From: Lysobacteraceae bacterium UBA6001
GTDB lineage: Bacteria; Pseudomonadota; Gammaproteobacteria; Xanthomonadales; Xanthomonadaceae
Direction of reading: 5' to 3'
Assembly (NCBI GenBank): GCA_002429615.1
Contig: DJAN01000132.1
Span: 1-7,226 of the forward strand
DNA: 7,226 nucleotides
Part shown: positions 1 through 5,274 of the stretch, in pieces
Layout of the letters: every line of letters starts with the position of its first letter
How positions within the stretch are numbered: the first letter of the stretch is position 1
The notes under the pieces: model-generated
What the model saw: only the letters and a program-made list of their open reading frames with translations
The model's database searches: none
Told to the model about the DNA's origin: nothing
Position numbers and translations under genes: made by a program

Positions 1-213
1 GCTGCGCGCCGCGCGCAGGCGGTCCAGCCCGAGCCGGGTGGTGGCGGTGACCAGCCAGGCCTCCGGGTCCAGGATCGCGGCGCGGTCGCTGCCGTGCCAG
101 CGCAGCCAGGCGTCCTGGACCACGTCCTCGGCCTCGGCGCGGGTGCCGAGCAGGCGGTAGGCCAGGCTGAACAGACGGGGGCGGTGCTGCTCGAAGAGGG
201 GATCGGCGTTCAT
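1..213 (-). CDS. ECF sigma factor, SigJ/ECF41-like (5' part only)
   Basis: The first 71 codons of a minus-strand gene begin at ATG 213-211 and run off the left edge in frame. The translation opens MNADPLFEQHRPRLFSLAYR, followed by LLGTRAEAEDVVQDAWLRW at residues 21-39 and PEAWLVTATTRLGLDRLR at about 50-67. This is the region 2 pattern of extracytoplasmic-function sigma factors, which binds core RNA polymerase and the -10 element. The HRPRLF...AYR(L/M)LG opening is typical of the SigJ/ECF41 group, whose members usually carry a SnoaL-like C-terminal domain in place of a separate anti-sigma factor. That part and region 4 lie outside the window. The start is supported by the match to the family's N-terminus and by the promoter directly upstream. 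The usable ribosome site is poor, because GGTGAG lies only one base before the ATG. The ECF call is secure; the subgroup is inferred from the N-terminus and the promoter. Confidence 0.85.
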   Translation of the reverse strand, partial: MNADPLFEQHRPRLFSLAYRLLGTRAEAEDVVQDAWLRWHGSDRAAILDPEAWLVTATTRLGLDRLRAARS

Positions 214-220
214 GCTCACC

Positions 221-249
221 AGGACGGAACAGGGTGTGCCGGCGTGACA
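221..249 (-). promoter_or_regulatory. ECF41/SigJ-type promoter of the sigma factor gene
   Basis: On the minus strand, TGTCACG (249-243) is followed, exactly 16 bases after the last G, by CGTCCT (226-221). The published sigma-J/ECF41 target pattern is GTCACA-N16-CGTCCT, so this differs at one base. Transcription would begin about 214-213, at the ATG, implying a leaderless or near-leaderless mRNA and autoregulation by the encoded sigma factor. The pattern is seen in the sequence; its use is inferred. Confidence 0.6.
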
Positions 250-275
250 GGGGCGGGCGCGGGGCCACTTTGCCC

Positions 276-281
276 TAAAAT
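276..281 (+). promoter_or_regulatory. Probable -10 element for the fumarase gene
   Basis: TAAAAT stands out in a very GC-rich divergent gap, 34 bases before the GTG start. It matches five of six bases of the sigma-70 -10 consensus. No good -35 hexamer lies 16-18 bases upstream. A start near 288 would give a leader of about 28 bases. Confidence 0.4.
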
Positions 282-315
282 AGTCGGGTTTCCCCGCAAG
301 CCTTCAGAGCCAGCC

Positions 316-1839
316 GTGACCTCGATCAAGCAGGAAGACCTCATCCAGAGCGTCGCCGACGCGTTGCAGTACATCAGCTACTACCACCCGGTCGACTACA
401 TCAAGAACCTGTCCGCCGCCTACGAGCGCGAACAGTCGCCCGCGGCCAAGGACGCGATCGCGCAGATCCTGATCAACTCGCGCATGTGCGCCGAGGGCCA
501 CCGCCCGATCTGCCAGGACACCGGCATCGTCACCGTGTTCCTCGAGATCGGCATGAACGTGCGCTGGGACGACGCCACGATGGGCGTGGAGGACATGGTC
601 AACGAAGGCGTGCGCCGCGCCTACAACCATCCGGACAACAAGCTGCGCGCCTCGGTGCTGGCCGACCCGGCCGGCAAGCGCCAGAACACCAAGGACAACA
701 CCCCGGCGGTGGTCAACGTGAAGGTCGTGCCGGGGAATACGGTGGACGTGATCGTGGCGGCCAAGGGCGGTGGTTCGGAGGCCAAGAGCAAGTTCGCCAT
801 GCTCAACCCGTCCGATTCCATCGTCGACTGGGTGCTCAAGACCGTGCCGACCATGGGCGCCGGCTGGTGCCCGCCGGGCATGCTCGGCATCGGCATCGGC
901 GGCACCGCCGAGAAGGCGATGCTGCTGGCCAAGGAAGCGCTGATGGAGCCGATCGACATCACCGAGCTGCAGCAGCGCGGCGCGTCCAACCGCGCCGAGG
1001 AACTGCGCCTGGAGCTGTACGAGAAGGTCAACGCGCTGGGTATCGGCGCGCAGGGCCTGGGTGGCCTGACCACCGTGCTCGACATCAAGGTCAAGGATTA
1101 CCCGACCCACGCCGCCAACCTGCCGGTGGCGATGATCCCGAACTGCGCGGCCACCCGCCATGCGCACTTCACCCTCGACGGCAGCGGCGCGGTCGCGCTG
1201 GACCCGCCGTCGCTGGAAGACTGGCCCAAGCTCACCTACAACCCGCAGAACGCGCGCCGGGTGAACCTGGACACGATCACCCGCGAGGAAGTGGCGCAGT
1301 TCAAGCCGGGCGAAGTGCTGCTGCTCAACGGCAAGCTGCTCACCGGCCGCGACGCCGCGCACAAGCGCATGATCGACATGTTGAACAAGGGCGAGAAGCT
1401 GCCGGTGGATTTCACCAACCGCTTCATCTATTACGTCGGCCCGGTGGACCCGGTGCGCGACGAGGTCGTCGGCCCGGCCGGCCCGACCACCGCCACGCGC
1501 ATGGACAAGTTCACCCGCCAGATGCTGGAGCAGACCGGCCTGCTGGGCATGGTCGGCAAGTCCGAGCGCGGCGATGCGGCGATCGAGGCGATCCGCGACA
1601 ACAAGGCGGTGTACCTGATGGCGGTGGGCGGCTCGGCCTACCTGGTGTCCAAGGCGATCAAGGCCAGCCGCGTGCTGGCGTTCGAAGACCTCGGCATGGA
1701 GGCGATCTACGAGTTCGAGGTCAAGGACATGCCGGTCACCGTGGCGGTGGATGCCAGCGGCGAATCGGTGCACAAGACCGGTCCGCGCGAATGGCAGGCG
1801 AAGATCGGCAAGATTCCGGTGGTGGTCGAACCGGCGTAA
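316..1839 (+). CDS. fumA: Fumarate hydratase, class I (4Fe-4S), two-domain type
   Basis: The product interconverts fumarate and L-malate in the cytosolic TCA cycle with an oxygen-sensitive [4Fe-4S] cluster. The 507-residue length matches single-chain class I fumarases. The N-terminal domain (about 10-290) holds the three expected cluster cysteines: Cys66 in RPICQDTG, Cys185 in GWCPPGMLG and Cys277 in PNCAATRHAHF. The C-terminal domain (about 295-500) includes KPGEVLLLNGKLLTGRDAAH and GPTTATRMDKFT. The GTG start gives the family N-terminus TSIKQEDLIQSVADALQYIS. The same frame stays open back to an ATG at 94, but that stretch lies antisense to the sigma factor gene and is not family-like. The ribosome site before GTG is weak. 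It is transcribed divergently from the sigma factor gene and followed at once by a strong hairpin. The name fumA is by family; class I paralogues are named inconsistently among species. Confidence 0.96.
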   Translation: MTSIKQEDLIQSVADALQYISYYHPVDYIKNLSAAYEREQSPAAKDAIAQILINSRMCAEGHRPICQDTGIVTVFLEIGMNVRWDDATMGVEDMVNEGVRRAYNHPDNKLRASVLADPAGKRQNTKDNTPAVVNVKVVPGNTVDVIVAAKGGGSEAKSKFAMLNPSDSIVDWVLKTVPTMGAGWCPPGMLGIGIGGTAEKAMLLAKEALMEPIDITELQQRGASNRAEELRLELYEKVNALGIGAQGLGGLTTVLDIKVKDYPTHAANLPVAMIPNCAATRHAHFTLDGSGAVALDPPSLEDWPKLTYNPQNARRVNLDTITREEVAQFKPGEVLLLNGKLLTGRDAAHKRMIDMLNKGEKLPVDFTNRFIYYVGPVDPVRDEVVGPAGPTTATRMDKFTRQMLEQTGLLGMVGKSERGDAAIEAIRDNKAVYLMAVGGSAYLVSKAIKASRVLAFEDLGMEAIYEFEVKDMPVTVAVDASGESVHKTGPREWQAKIGKIPVVVEPA

Positions 1840-1853
1840 GCGATACTGTCGTC

Positions 1854-1897
1854 GAAACGAAGGGAAAGCCGGGGCATACTCCGGCTTTCTTCGTTTC
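1854..1897 (+). terminator. Long hairpin terminator after the fumarase gene
   Basis: The left arm (1854-1872) starts GAAACGAAG and ends AAAGCCGG. The right arm (1881-1897) is its reverse complement, starting CCGGCTTTC and ending TTCGTTTC, with one 2-base bulge. The loop is eight bases. The right arm is T-rich instead of being followed by a clean U tract. The arm ends one base before the AGGAAG ribosome site of the next gene, so read-through or folding could affect that gene's expression. Confidence 0.75.
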
Positions 1898-1909
1898 AGG
1901 AAGCAGGGA

Positions 1910-2272
1910 ATGCGGACACGCGCATGGCAAGGAAGCGTGCTGGTGCTGTTGATCGCGCTGGGGGGATGCGCCTCGCACACGGGCAGCGGTGATCCGGCAT
2001 TCCTGCGTTCGCCCGAGTACCGGCAGTACCAGTCCGCCGATCAGTGCTTCAATCGTTGCGCCAGCGGCTTCGAGCAGTGCCAGGCCACGCCGCACGACCT
2101 GCCGAGCTGCACCAGCCAGGCCACGGCGGGCAAGCACGACCGCTGCGAGCAGATCACCGACCCGGCCAAGCGCAACAACTGCCTGGCGCAGGCGTTGGAC
2201 TGCAGCGTGCGCGGGCCGGTGGATACCTGTTCCGAGCGCCGCGCGCAGTGCCTGCAAGGCTGCGGCAACTGA
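1910..2272 (+). CDS. Small ten-cysteine putative lipoprotein
   Basis: The product is 120 residues and I do not recognise a named family. The start at ATG 1910 is supported by AGGAAG six bases upstream and by the type II signal peptide it creates: basic MRTR, hydrophobic residues 9-17 and lipobox LGGC with lipidated Cys20. Export and acylation in the envelope are therefore likely; residue 21 is Ala, so there is no Asp+2 inner-membrane retention signal. The mature chain is hydrophilic and holds ten further cysteines at 46, 50, 57, 67, 79, 91, 98, 107, 114 and 118. Their spacing is C-x3-C-x6-C near the start and C-x6-C-x3-C at the end, a mirrored pattern compatible with helical hairpins tied by up to five disulfides. 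No catalytic or metal-binding motif is evident. It lies 70 bases after the fumarase gene, just past a hairpin, and no separate promoter is obvious. Gene reality is well supported; function is unknown. Confidence 0.82.
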   Translation: MRTRAWQGSVLVLLIALGGCASHTGSGDPAFLRSPEYRQYQSADQCFNRCASGFEQCQATPHDLPSCTSQATAGKHDRCEQITDPAKRNNCLAQALDCSVRGPVDTCSERRAQCLQGCGN

Positions 2273-2281
2273 GCCGCCGCG

Positions 2282-2287
2282 TACAAT
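2282..2287 (+). promoter_or_regulatory. Possible -10 element for the GST-like gene
   Basis: TACAAT lies 28 bases before the ATG, with a predicted transcript start near 2294 and a GGAG ribosome site at 2306-2309. There is no recognisable -35 hexamer at standard spacing. The preceding gene ends only at 2272, so read-through is also possible. Confidence 0.35.
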
Positions 2288-2315
2288 CGGCGCACCCTTG
2301 CCGCCGGAGTCGTCG

Positions 2316-2951
2316 ATGAGCGCTGTCCTGTACTACTCGCCCAGCACCGCCGCGCTGGTGGTGCATTGGCTGCTGATCGAGCTGGATATCCCGCATGAGC
2401 TGCGCGCGCTGGATTTCGACCGGCGCGAGCAGAAGTCGGCCGAATACCTGGCGTTGAATCCGGCCGGCGTGGTGCCCACGCTGGTGCTGGAAGGGCAGGT
2501 GCTGACCGAAGCGGCGGCGATCGTGATGCACCTGGCCGACCGCCATCCGGCCGCCGGGCTGGCGCCGGCGCCCGGCAGCGCGGCGCGCGCGGAGTACTAC
2601 CGCTGGATGTTCTGGTGCGCGAACACGCTGCAGCCGGCGTATCGCGCGTGGTTCTATCCGGACGAACCGGCTGGCGCGGGGAACGAGCAGGCGGTGCGTG
2701 CGCAGGCGCGGGCGGTGATCGAGCGCGCCTGGGACCGGCTGGAAGCGCATCTGGGCGCGCACGGGCCGTACCTGCTGGGCGAGCGGCCCAGTGCGGCGGA
2801 TTTCATGCTGACCATGCTGTTGCGCTGGTCACGCAACATGCCGCGGCCCAGTGACGACTGGCCGGAGCTGCGCGCGTATGCGCGGCGGATGAAGGACCGG
2901 CCGGGGTTCGTGGAAACCTATCGGCGGGAAGGGATCAGCGACTGGACCTGA
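2316..2951 (+). CDS. Glutathione S-transferase family protein
   Basis: The 211-residue product has the two-domain cytosolic GST layout. Residues 1-78 form the thioredoxin-like domain: strand VLYYSPSTAAL at 4-14, the cis-proline loop VVPTL with Pro54, and the glutathione-binding turn LTEAAAI with Glu65. Residues about 90-205 form the helical domain, with the N-capping motif S159-x-x-D162 in RPSAADF. Members usually conjugate or reduce electrophiles and peroxides with glutathione. Compared with beta-class enzymes, the position of the catalytic Cys (two residues before the conserved Leu14) is Ala12. Ser8, Ser10 or Thr11 would have to serve, as in Ser/Thr-type GSTs, or the protein may be a binding or disulfide-reducing variant. 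The start is chosen for GGAG six bases upstream and the family N-terminus; the open frame further left overlaps the lipoprotein gene and is not GST-like. The substrate cannot be told from sequence. Confidence 0.93.
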   Translation: MSAVLYYSPSTAALVVHWLLIELDIPHELRALDFDRREQKSAEYLALNPAGVVPTLVLEGQVLTEAAAIVMHLADRHPAAGLAPAPGSAARAEYYRWMFWCANTLQPAYRAWFYPDEPAGAGNEQAVRAQARAVIERAWDRLEAHLGAHGPYLLGERPSAADFMLTMLLRWSRNMPRPSDDWPELRAYARRMKDRPGFVETYRREGISDWT

Positions 2952-3073
2952 GGGTTTGCCGCGGTCGCGGCTGAAGCCGCTCCTACAGTGCGCCTCCCGG
3001 CCGGACATCGGCACCGCCAGCGCCAGCGCCGCTCCCCTGTAGGAGCGGCTTCAGCCGCGACCGCGCCAAGCCC
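2952..3073. repeat. Inverted pair of GTAG-headed REP elements (REPIN-like)
   Basis: Two arms of 29 bases, 2960-2988 and 3037-3065, are perfect reverse complements. The match extends to 37 bases (2952-2988 and 3037-3073) with two mismatches. Each arm has GTAG at its inner end (3039-3042, and as CTAC at 2983-2986) followed by GGA and the near-palindrome GCGGCT-TC-AGCCGC, so each can fold alone. A 48-base spacer (2989-3036) separates them. GTAG-headed REPs are a known repeat class in xanthomonads, mobilised in trans by RAYT (TnpA-REP) proteins; none is encoded here. The pair fills the gap between two convergent genes and could act as a bidirectional terminator or mRNA stabiliser. Confidence 0.88.
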
Positions 3074-3079
3074 AACGCC

Positions 3080-4204
3080 TCAATACCACTCCAACAACGA
3101 CACACCCACACCGATGTAAGTCGCCTTGTGGTTGTAGTCGATCATGCTCTCGCCATACCCATCGAACACCTGCAGGTGGCCACGCAGCAGGTTGGTGATC
3201 GGGAACCCATAGTCCAGCTGCAGCGCCCCATGCGAGCGGTCGCCGCCGCGCAGCGAATGCCGCGCCATCAGCGACACCTCGTGGCCATTGCGGTTGTATA
3301 CCAGGGTGGCGTCGCCACGCCCCATGTAATCCTCGATGTCCGGATTGTTGTCGTCGCTGCGGGTCTCCTTGATCCGGAACCACGGCCGCAGCATCAACGC
3401 CCAGTTCTCGCGATCCAGGCCGAAGTTGAGGATGACCCGGTTCCAGCTGCGCGACAGTGGGTCGCTGCGGCCGTTGGACTGGTGGTTGAGCGAGATGCCG
3501 CTCAGCCGCCCGCGCCAGCCGAACACGCTGTAGTTGTTGCGGAACACCAGCATCGCCTCGGGCTCGTAATTGGTCTCGCGGAACGGGCGCGATTCCTCGG
3601 CGTTGTACGACTGCCAGCGCGAGCTCTGGGTATAGCCGACCCAGATGTCGCCGTTGTCGTGGAAAACGTCCTCCACCACCTTGGTCTTGAAGCTCAGCTG
3701 GAACTTCAGCTCGGTGCTGTCCAGCACCTGCGGCTCGGTGACGGTGTTGTTCGGATTCGGCGAGCTGGGCGTCTCGTTGACGTCGCTGGTCCAGAACGCC
3801 GGCAGCAGGTACACCGGCTTGTAGGCGCGCAGCTGGAAGGTGCCGAGCTTGGAATCCTTGGCCAGCTCCCAGCGGCTGTCGAGCAGCGAGCCGCGGCCGG
3901 CGTTGGCGATGTTCGGATCGTCGGCCTTGAAGATCTCCTTGGCCTGCTGGCGCTGCTCGCGCGTTTCGGCGCCGGCCAGCGTCTCGCGCTGTGCCTGGCG
4001 CGCGGCTTCGGCGGCGGCGTCGGCCTGCGCGGTGTCGGCCGGGGTGTAGCCCAGCGCATGGTCATAGCAGGCCAGGCGCATGGCGTCGCTGGTGATCAGG
4101 GTGCAGGCCGACGGCGAGGCTGGCTGCGGGGCGCTTTCCTGCGCCTGGGCCGCCAGCGGGGCGGCGACCAGGGCAAGCAGCAGGCAGGGACGGGGGCGGC
4201 TCAT
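3080..4204 (-). CDS. pldA: Outer-membrane phospholipase A1 (OMPLA family)
   Basis: The 374-residue product should hydrolyse acyl chains of phospholipids misplaced in the outer leaflet of the outer membrane. The OMPLA active-site block is intact: His241 and Ser243 in NHQSNGRSDP and Asn255 in SWNR, corresponding to His142, Ser144 and Asn156 of the E. coli enzyme; the intervening RSD segment matches the calcium-site region. Residues 1-21 form a Sec signal peptide, with likely cleavage after AQA. The barrel spans about 110-374 as alternating amphipathic strands and ends in LEWY, an aromatic C-terminus suited to Bam insertion. Unlike E. coli PldA, about 85 extra residues precede the barrel: ACTLITSDAMRLACYDHALG at 33-52 with Cys34 and Cys46, then an Ala/Gln/Glu-rich, probably helical stretch at 58-92. 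The start gives a clean signal peptide, though the nearest GGAG is 11 bases away. It lies 65 bases downstream of the DUF456 gene and may be co-transcribed. The stop lies seven bases from the REP pair. Confidence 0.95.
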   Translation of the reverse strand: MSRPRPCLLLALVAAPLAAQAQESAPQPASPSACTLITSDAMRLACYDHALGYTPADTAQADAAAEAARQAQRETLAGAETREQRQQAKEIFKADDPNIANAGRGSLLDSRWELAKDSKLGTFQLRAYKPVYLLPAFWTSDVNETPSSPNPNNTVTEPQVLDSTELKFQLSFKTKVVEDVFHDNGDIWVGYTQSSRWQSYNAEESRPFRETNYEPEAMLVFRNNYSVFGWRGRLSGISLNHQSNGRSDPLSRSWNRVILNFGLDRENWALMLRPWFRIKETRSDDNNPDIEDYMGRGDATLVYNRNGHEVSLMARHSLRGGDRSHGALQLDYGFPITNLLRGHLQVFDGYGESMIDYNHKATYIGVGVSLLEWY

Positions 4205-4269
4205 GCGGGGTGGTGCTCCATGCGGGGGGACAGGGCCGTGCAGCGCAGAAAATACCCGATCCGCCCGCA

Positions 4270-4755
4270 TCACACGAACCAGGCGAGGACGAAGATGCCG
4301 AGCATGCAGAAGCCCAGCGCGAACTTGGAGGCGGTGCCGAGCAGGATGCCCAGCCAGGTGCCGAGCCCGACCCGGGTGGCATGACCCACGCGGCGGCTGT
4401 GCCAGTACTCGCCGACCCAGGCGCCGGCGAACGGACCGACGAACAGGCCGATCGGCAGGAAGAACAGGCCGACGATGGTGCCGATCGCCGAGCCCCACAG
4501 CGCCCAGCCACTGGCCCCCAGTTTCTGCGCGCCGTACACCGTGGCCAGGAAGTCGATCAGGAAGGAGAGCGCGGTGAGCAGGCCGATCAGCACCAGCGGC
4601 ACCCAGCCGACCCGCTCGAAGCCATCGCCCCACGCGGCCACCAGCAGGCCCGCGAACACCAGCGGCAGGCCGGGCAGGGCCGGCAGCAGCACCCCGGCGA
4701 AGCCGACCAGGACCAGTACCGCGCCGATCAGGTAATAGATGAATGAAGGGTCCAT
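4270..4755 (-). CDS. DUF456-family inner-membrane protein
   Basis: A 161-residue, very hydrophobic protein starting MDPSFIYYLIGAVLVLVG. Predicted membrane segments lie at about 5-27, 29-42, 51-74, 84-116 (probably two passes) and 131-161. The Gly/Pro-rich LLPALPGLPLVFAGLL at 23-38 and the GxxxG-like FLPIGLFVGPFAGAWVGE at 99-116 are the hallmarks of DUF456 proteins, which have no established function. The start is the ATG after which the hydrophobic helix begins. The open frame extends upstream to 5226, but that passes through the cold-shock gene on the other strand. No clear Shine-Dalgarno precedes the ATG; the upstream bases are CCCTGACACC. It is divergent from the cold-shock gene and lies upstream of the phospholipase gene on the same strand, which hints at an envelope role but proves nothing. 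Confidence 0.88.
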   Translation of the reverse strand: MDPSFIYYLIGAVLVLVGFAGVLLPALPGLPLVFAGLLVAAWGDGFERVGWVPLVLIGLLTALSFLIDFLATVYGAQKLGASGWALWGSAIGTIVGLFFLPIGLFVGPFAGAWVGEYWHSRRVGHATRVGLGTWLGILLGTASKFALGFCMLGIFVLAWFV

Positions 4756-4773
4756 GGTGTCAGGGAATCCGGA

Positions 4774-4800
4774 AATATGAGGTCGAATGGGGGTTGACAA
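4774..4800 (-). promoter_or_regulatory. Possible sigma-70 promoter of the DUF456 gene
   Basis: Reading the minus strand, TTGTCA (4800-4795) is followed after 15 bases by CATATT (4779-4774). The -35 matches five of six consensus bases and the -10 four of six, with spacing slightly short. A start near 4767 would leave only about a 12-base leader. This stretch is clearly more A/T-rich than the flanking genes, as expected of a promoter. Confidence 0.4.
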
Positions 4801-4816
4801 TATTGGCTGGGGGTGA

Positions 4817-4845
4817 TTGACACGTTGTTTTGGTCGGGTTAAGTT
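4817..4845 (+). promoter_or_regulatory. Sigma-70 promoter of the cold-shock gene
   Basis: A perfect TTGACA -35 (4817-4822) is followed after 17 bases by TAAGTT (4840-4845), which fits the loose TAnnnT -10 form. Transcription would start near 4852. A second perfect TTGACA at 4794-4799 sits 23 bases upstream, both copies preceded by a GGGGG run, but no -10 lies at the right distance from the upstream copy. Confidence 0.55.
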
Positions 4846-4851
4846 GCAGCC

Positions 4852-4993
4852 GCTGCGCTTGGCAAGGTCACCGTGAATCGTGGCCTGATGGGGCGAATCG
4901 CCAACAAGGCCCTGTACCTCGCTTCTCTCCTTGCAACCAGCCACCCATTGCCGTCTAACCAATCCGAAATGCGTCGTCAGGGAGTAAGTCGAG
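4852..4993 (+). promoter_or_regulatory. Long 5' leader of the cold-shock mRNA
   Basis: From the predicted start near 4852 to the ATG at 4994 is about 142 bases. This resembles the length of E. coli cspA-type leaders, which act as temperature-responsive RNA. One nested hairpin can be drawn: GGCC (4882-4885) with GGCC (4908-4911) around GGCG-AAT-CGCC (4892-4902). The last part (4955-4993) is less structured and holds the GGAG ribosome site at 4981-4984. I do not see a clear copy of the E. coli cold box. Thermosensing is an inference from length and gene family. Confidence 0.4.
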
Positions 4994-5203
4994 ATGTCAG
5001 AGCGTGAGACCGGTACCGTCAAGTGGTTCAATGATGCCAAGGGCTTTGGATTCATCAGTCGCGAGAACGGCGAGGACGTGTTCGTCCATTTCCGCGCGAT
5101 CCAGATCCAGGGCTTCAAAAGCCTGAAGGAAGGGCAGAAAGTCAGTTTCACCGTGGTGCAGGGCCAGAAGGGCCTGCAGGCGGATGCGGTCCAGCCGGTC
5201 TGA
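4994..5203 (+). CDS. cspA: Cold-shock domain protein (CspA family)
   Basis: A complete 69-residue single cold-shock domain protein, the standard family length. The RNA-binding motifs are intact: RNP1 as KGFGFI (16-21) and RNP2 as VFVHF (29-33), together with GTVKWFND at 7-14. These proteins bind single-stranded RNA and DNA, melt mRNA structure and act as transcription antiterminators; family members may be cold-induced or constitutive. The ATG is preceded by GGAG with nine bases of spacing. A good sigma-70 promoter and a leader of about 142 bases lie upstream, and a hairpin terminator follows 21 bases after the stop, so it is probably monocistronic. The cspA symbol is by family; the genome is likely to hold paralogues. 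Confidence 0.96.
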   Translation: MSERETGTVKWFNDAKGFGFISRENGEDVFVHFRAIQIQGFKSLKEGQKVSFTVVQGQKGLQADAVQPV

Positions 5204-5224
5204 CGGCGCGGTTCCGAGCCCAGC

Positions 5225-5250
5225 AAAAAGGCCCGCTTGCGGGCCTTTCT
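5225..5250. terminator. Bidirectional rho-independent terminator
   Basis: AAAGGCCCGC (5227-5236) and GCGGGCCTTT (5239-5248) form a ten-base stem around TT, in practice a CTTG loop. On the plus strand the stem is followed by a T/C-rich run; on the minus strand the stem ends in five T residues (complement of 5225-5229). It lies between the convergent cold-shock and glycine-zipper lipoprotein genes and should serve both. Confidence 0.88.
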
Positions 5251-5274
5251 GCTTTCTGTACTGGCGGGCGCGTT

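Noticed and set aside
94..315. A fumarase start at ATG 94, giving a 581-residue protein
   Set aside because: The extra 74 residues are antisense to the conserved sigma factor gene and its promoter and do not resemble fumarase. The GTG at 316 gives the family N-terminus.
486..1952. Long plus-strand open frame in another phase of the fumarase gene
   Set aside because: Arg/Gly/Gln-rich translation, typical of an out-of-phase read of high-GC3 codons.
304..1980. Long minus-strand open frame of 558 codons opposite the fumarase gene
   Set aside because: Its His/Arg/Val-rich, low-complexity translation is the usual shadow of a GC-rich gene and has no recognisable domain.
3011..3030. Short CGCCAG tandem inside the REP spacer as a possible repeat array
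   Set aside because: Too few units and within ordinary GC-rich spacer; not a CRISPR or meaningful microsatellite.
4203..4223. Six-codon minus-strand mini-frame (MEHHPA) whose TGA overlaps the pldA ATG
   Set aside because: Very short with no conserved feature or ribosome site; ATGA overlaps arise easily by chance.
3128..4384. Plus-strand open frame of 418 codons across the phospholipase gene
   Set aside because: Antisense to a gene with an intact active site; its own translation lacks any domain.
4888..5007. 39-codon open frame in the cold-shock leader whose stop overlaps the csp start
   Set aside because: Only about 56 percent of its third positions are G or C, unlike the real genes here, and it has no good ribosome site. 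Most likely chance within a leader, although an overlapping leader peptide cannot be fully excluded.
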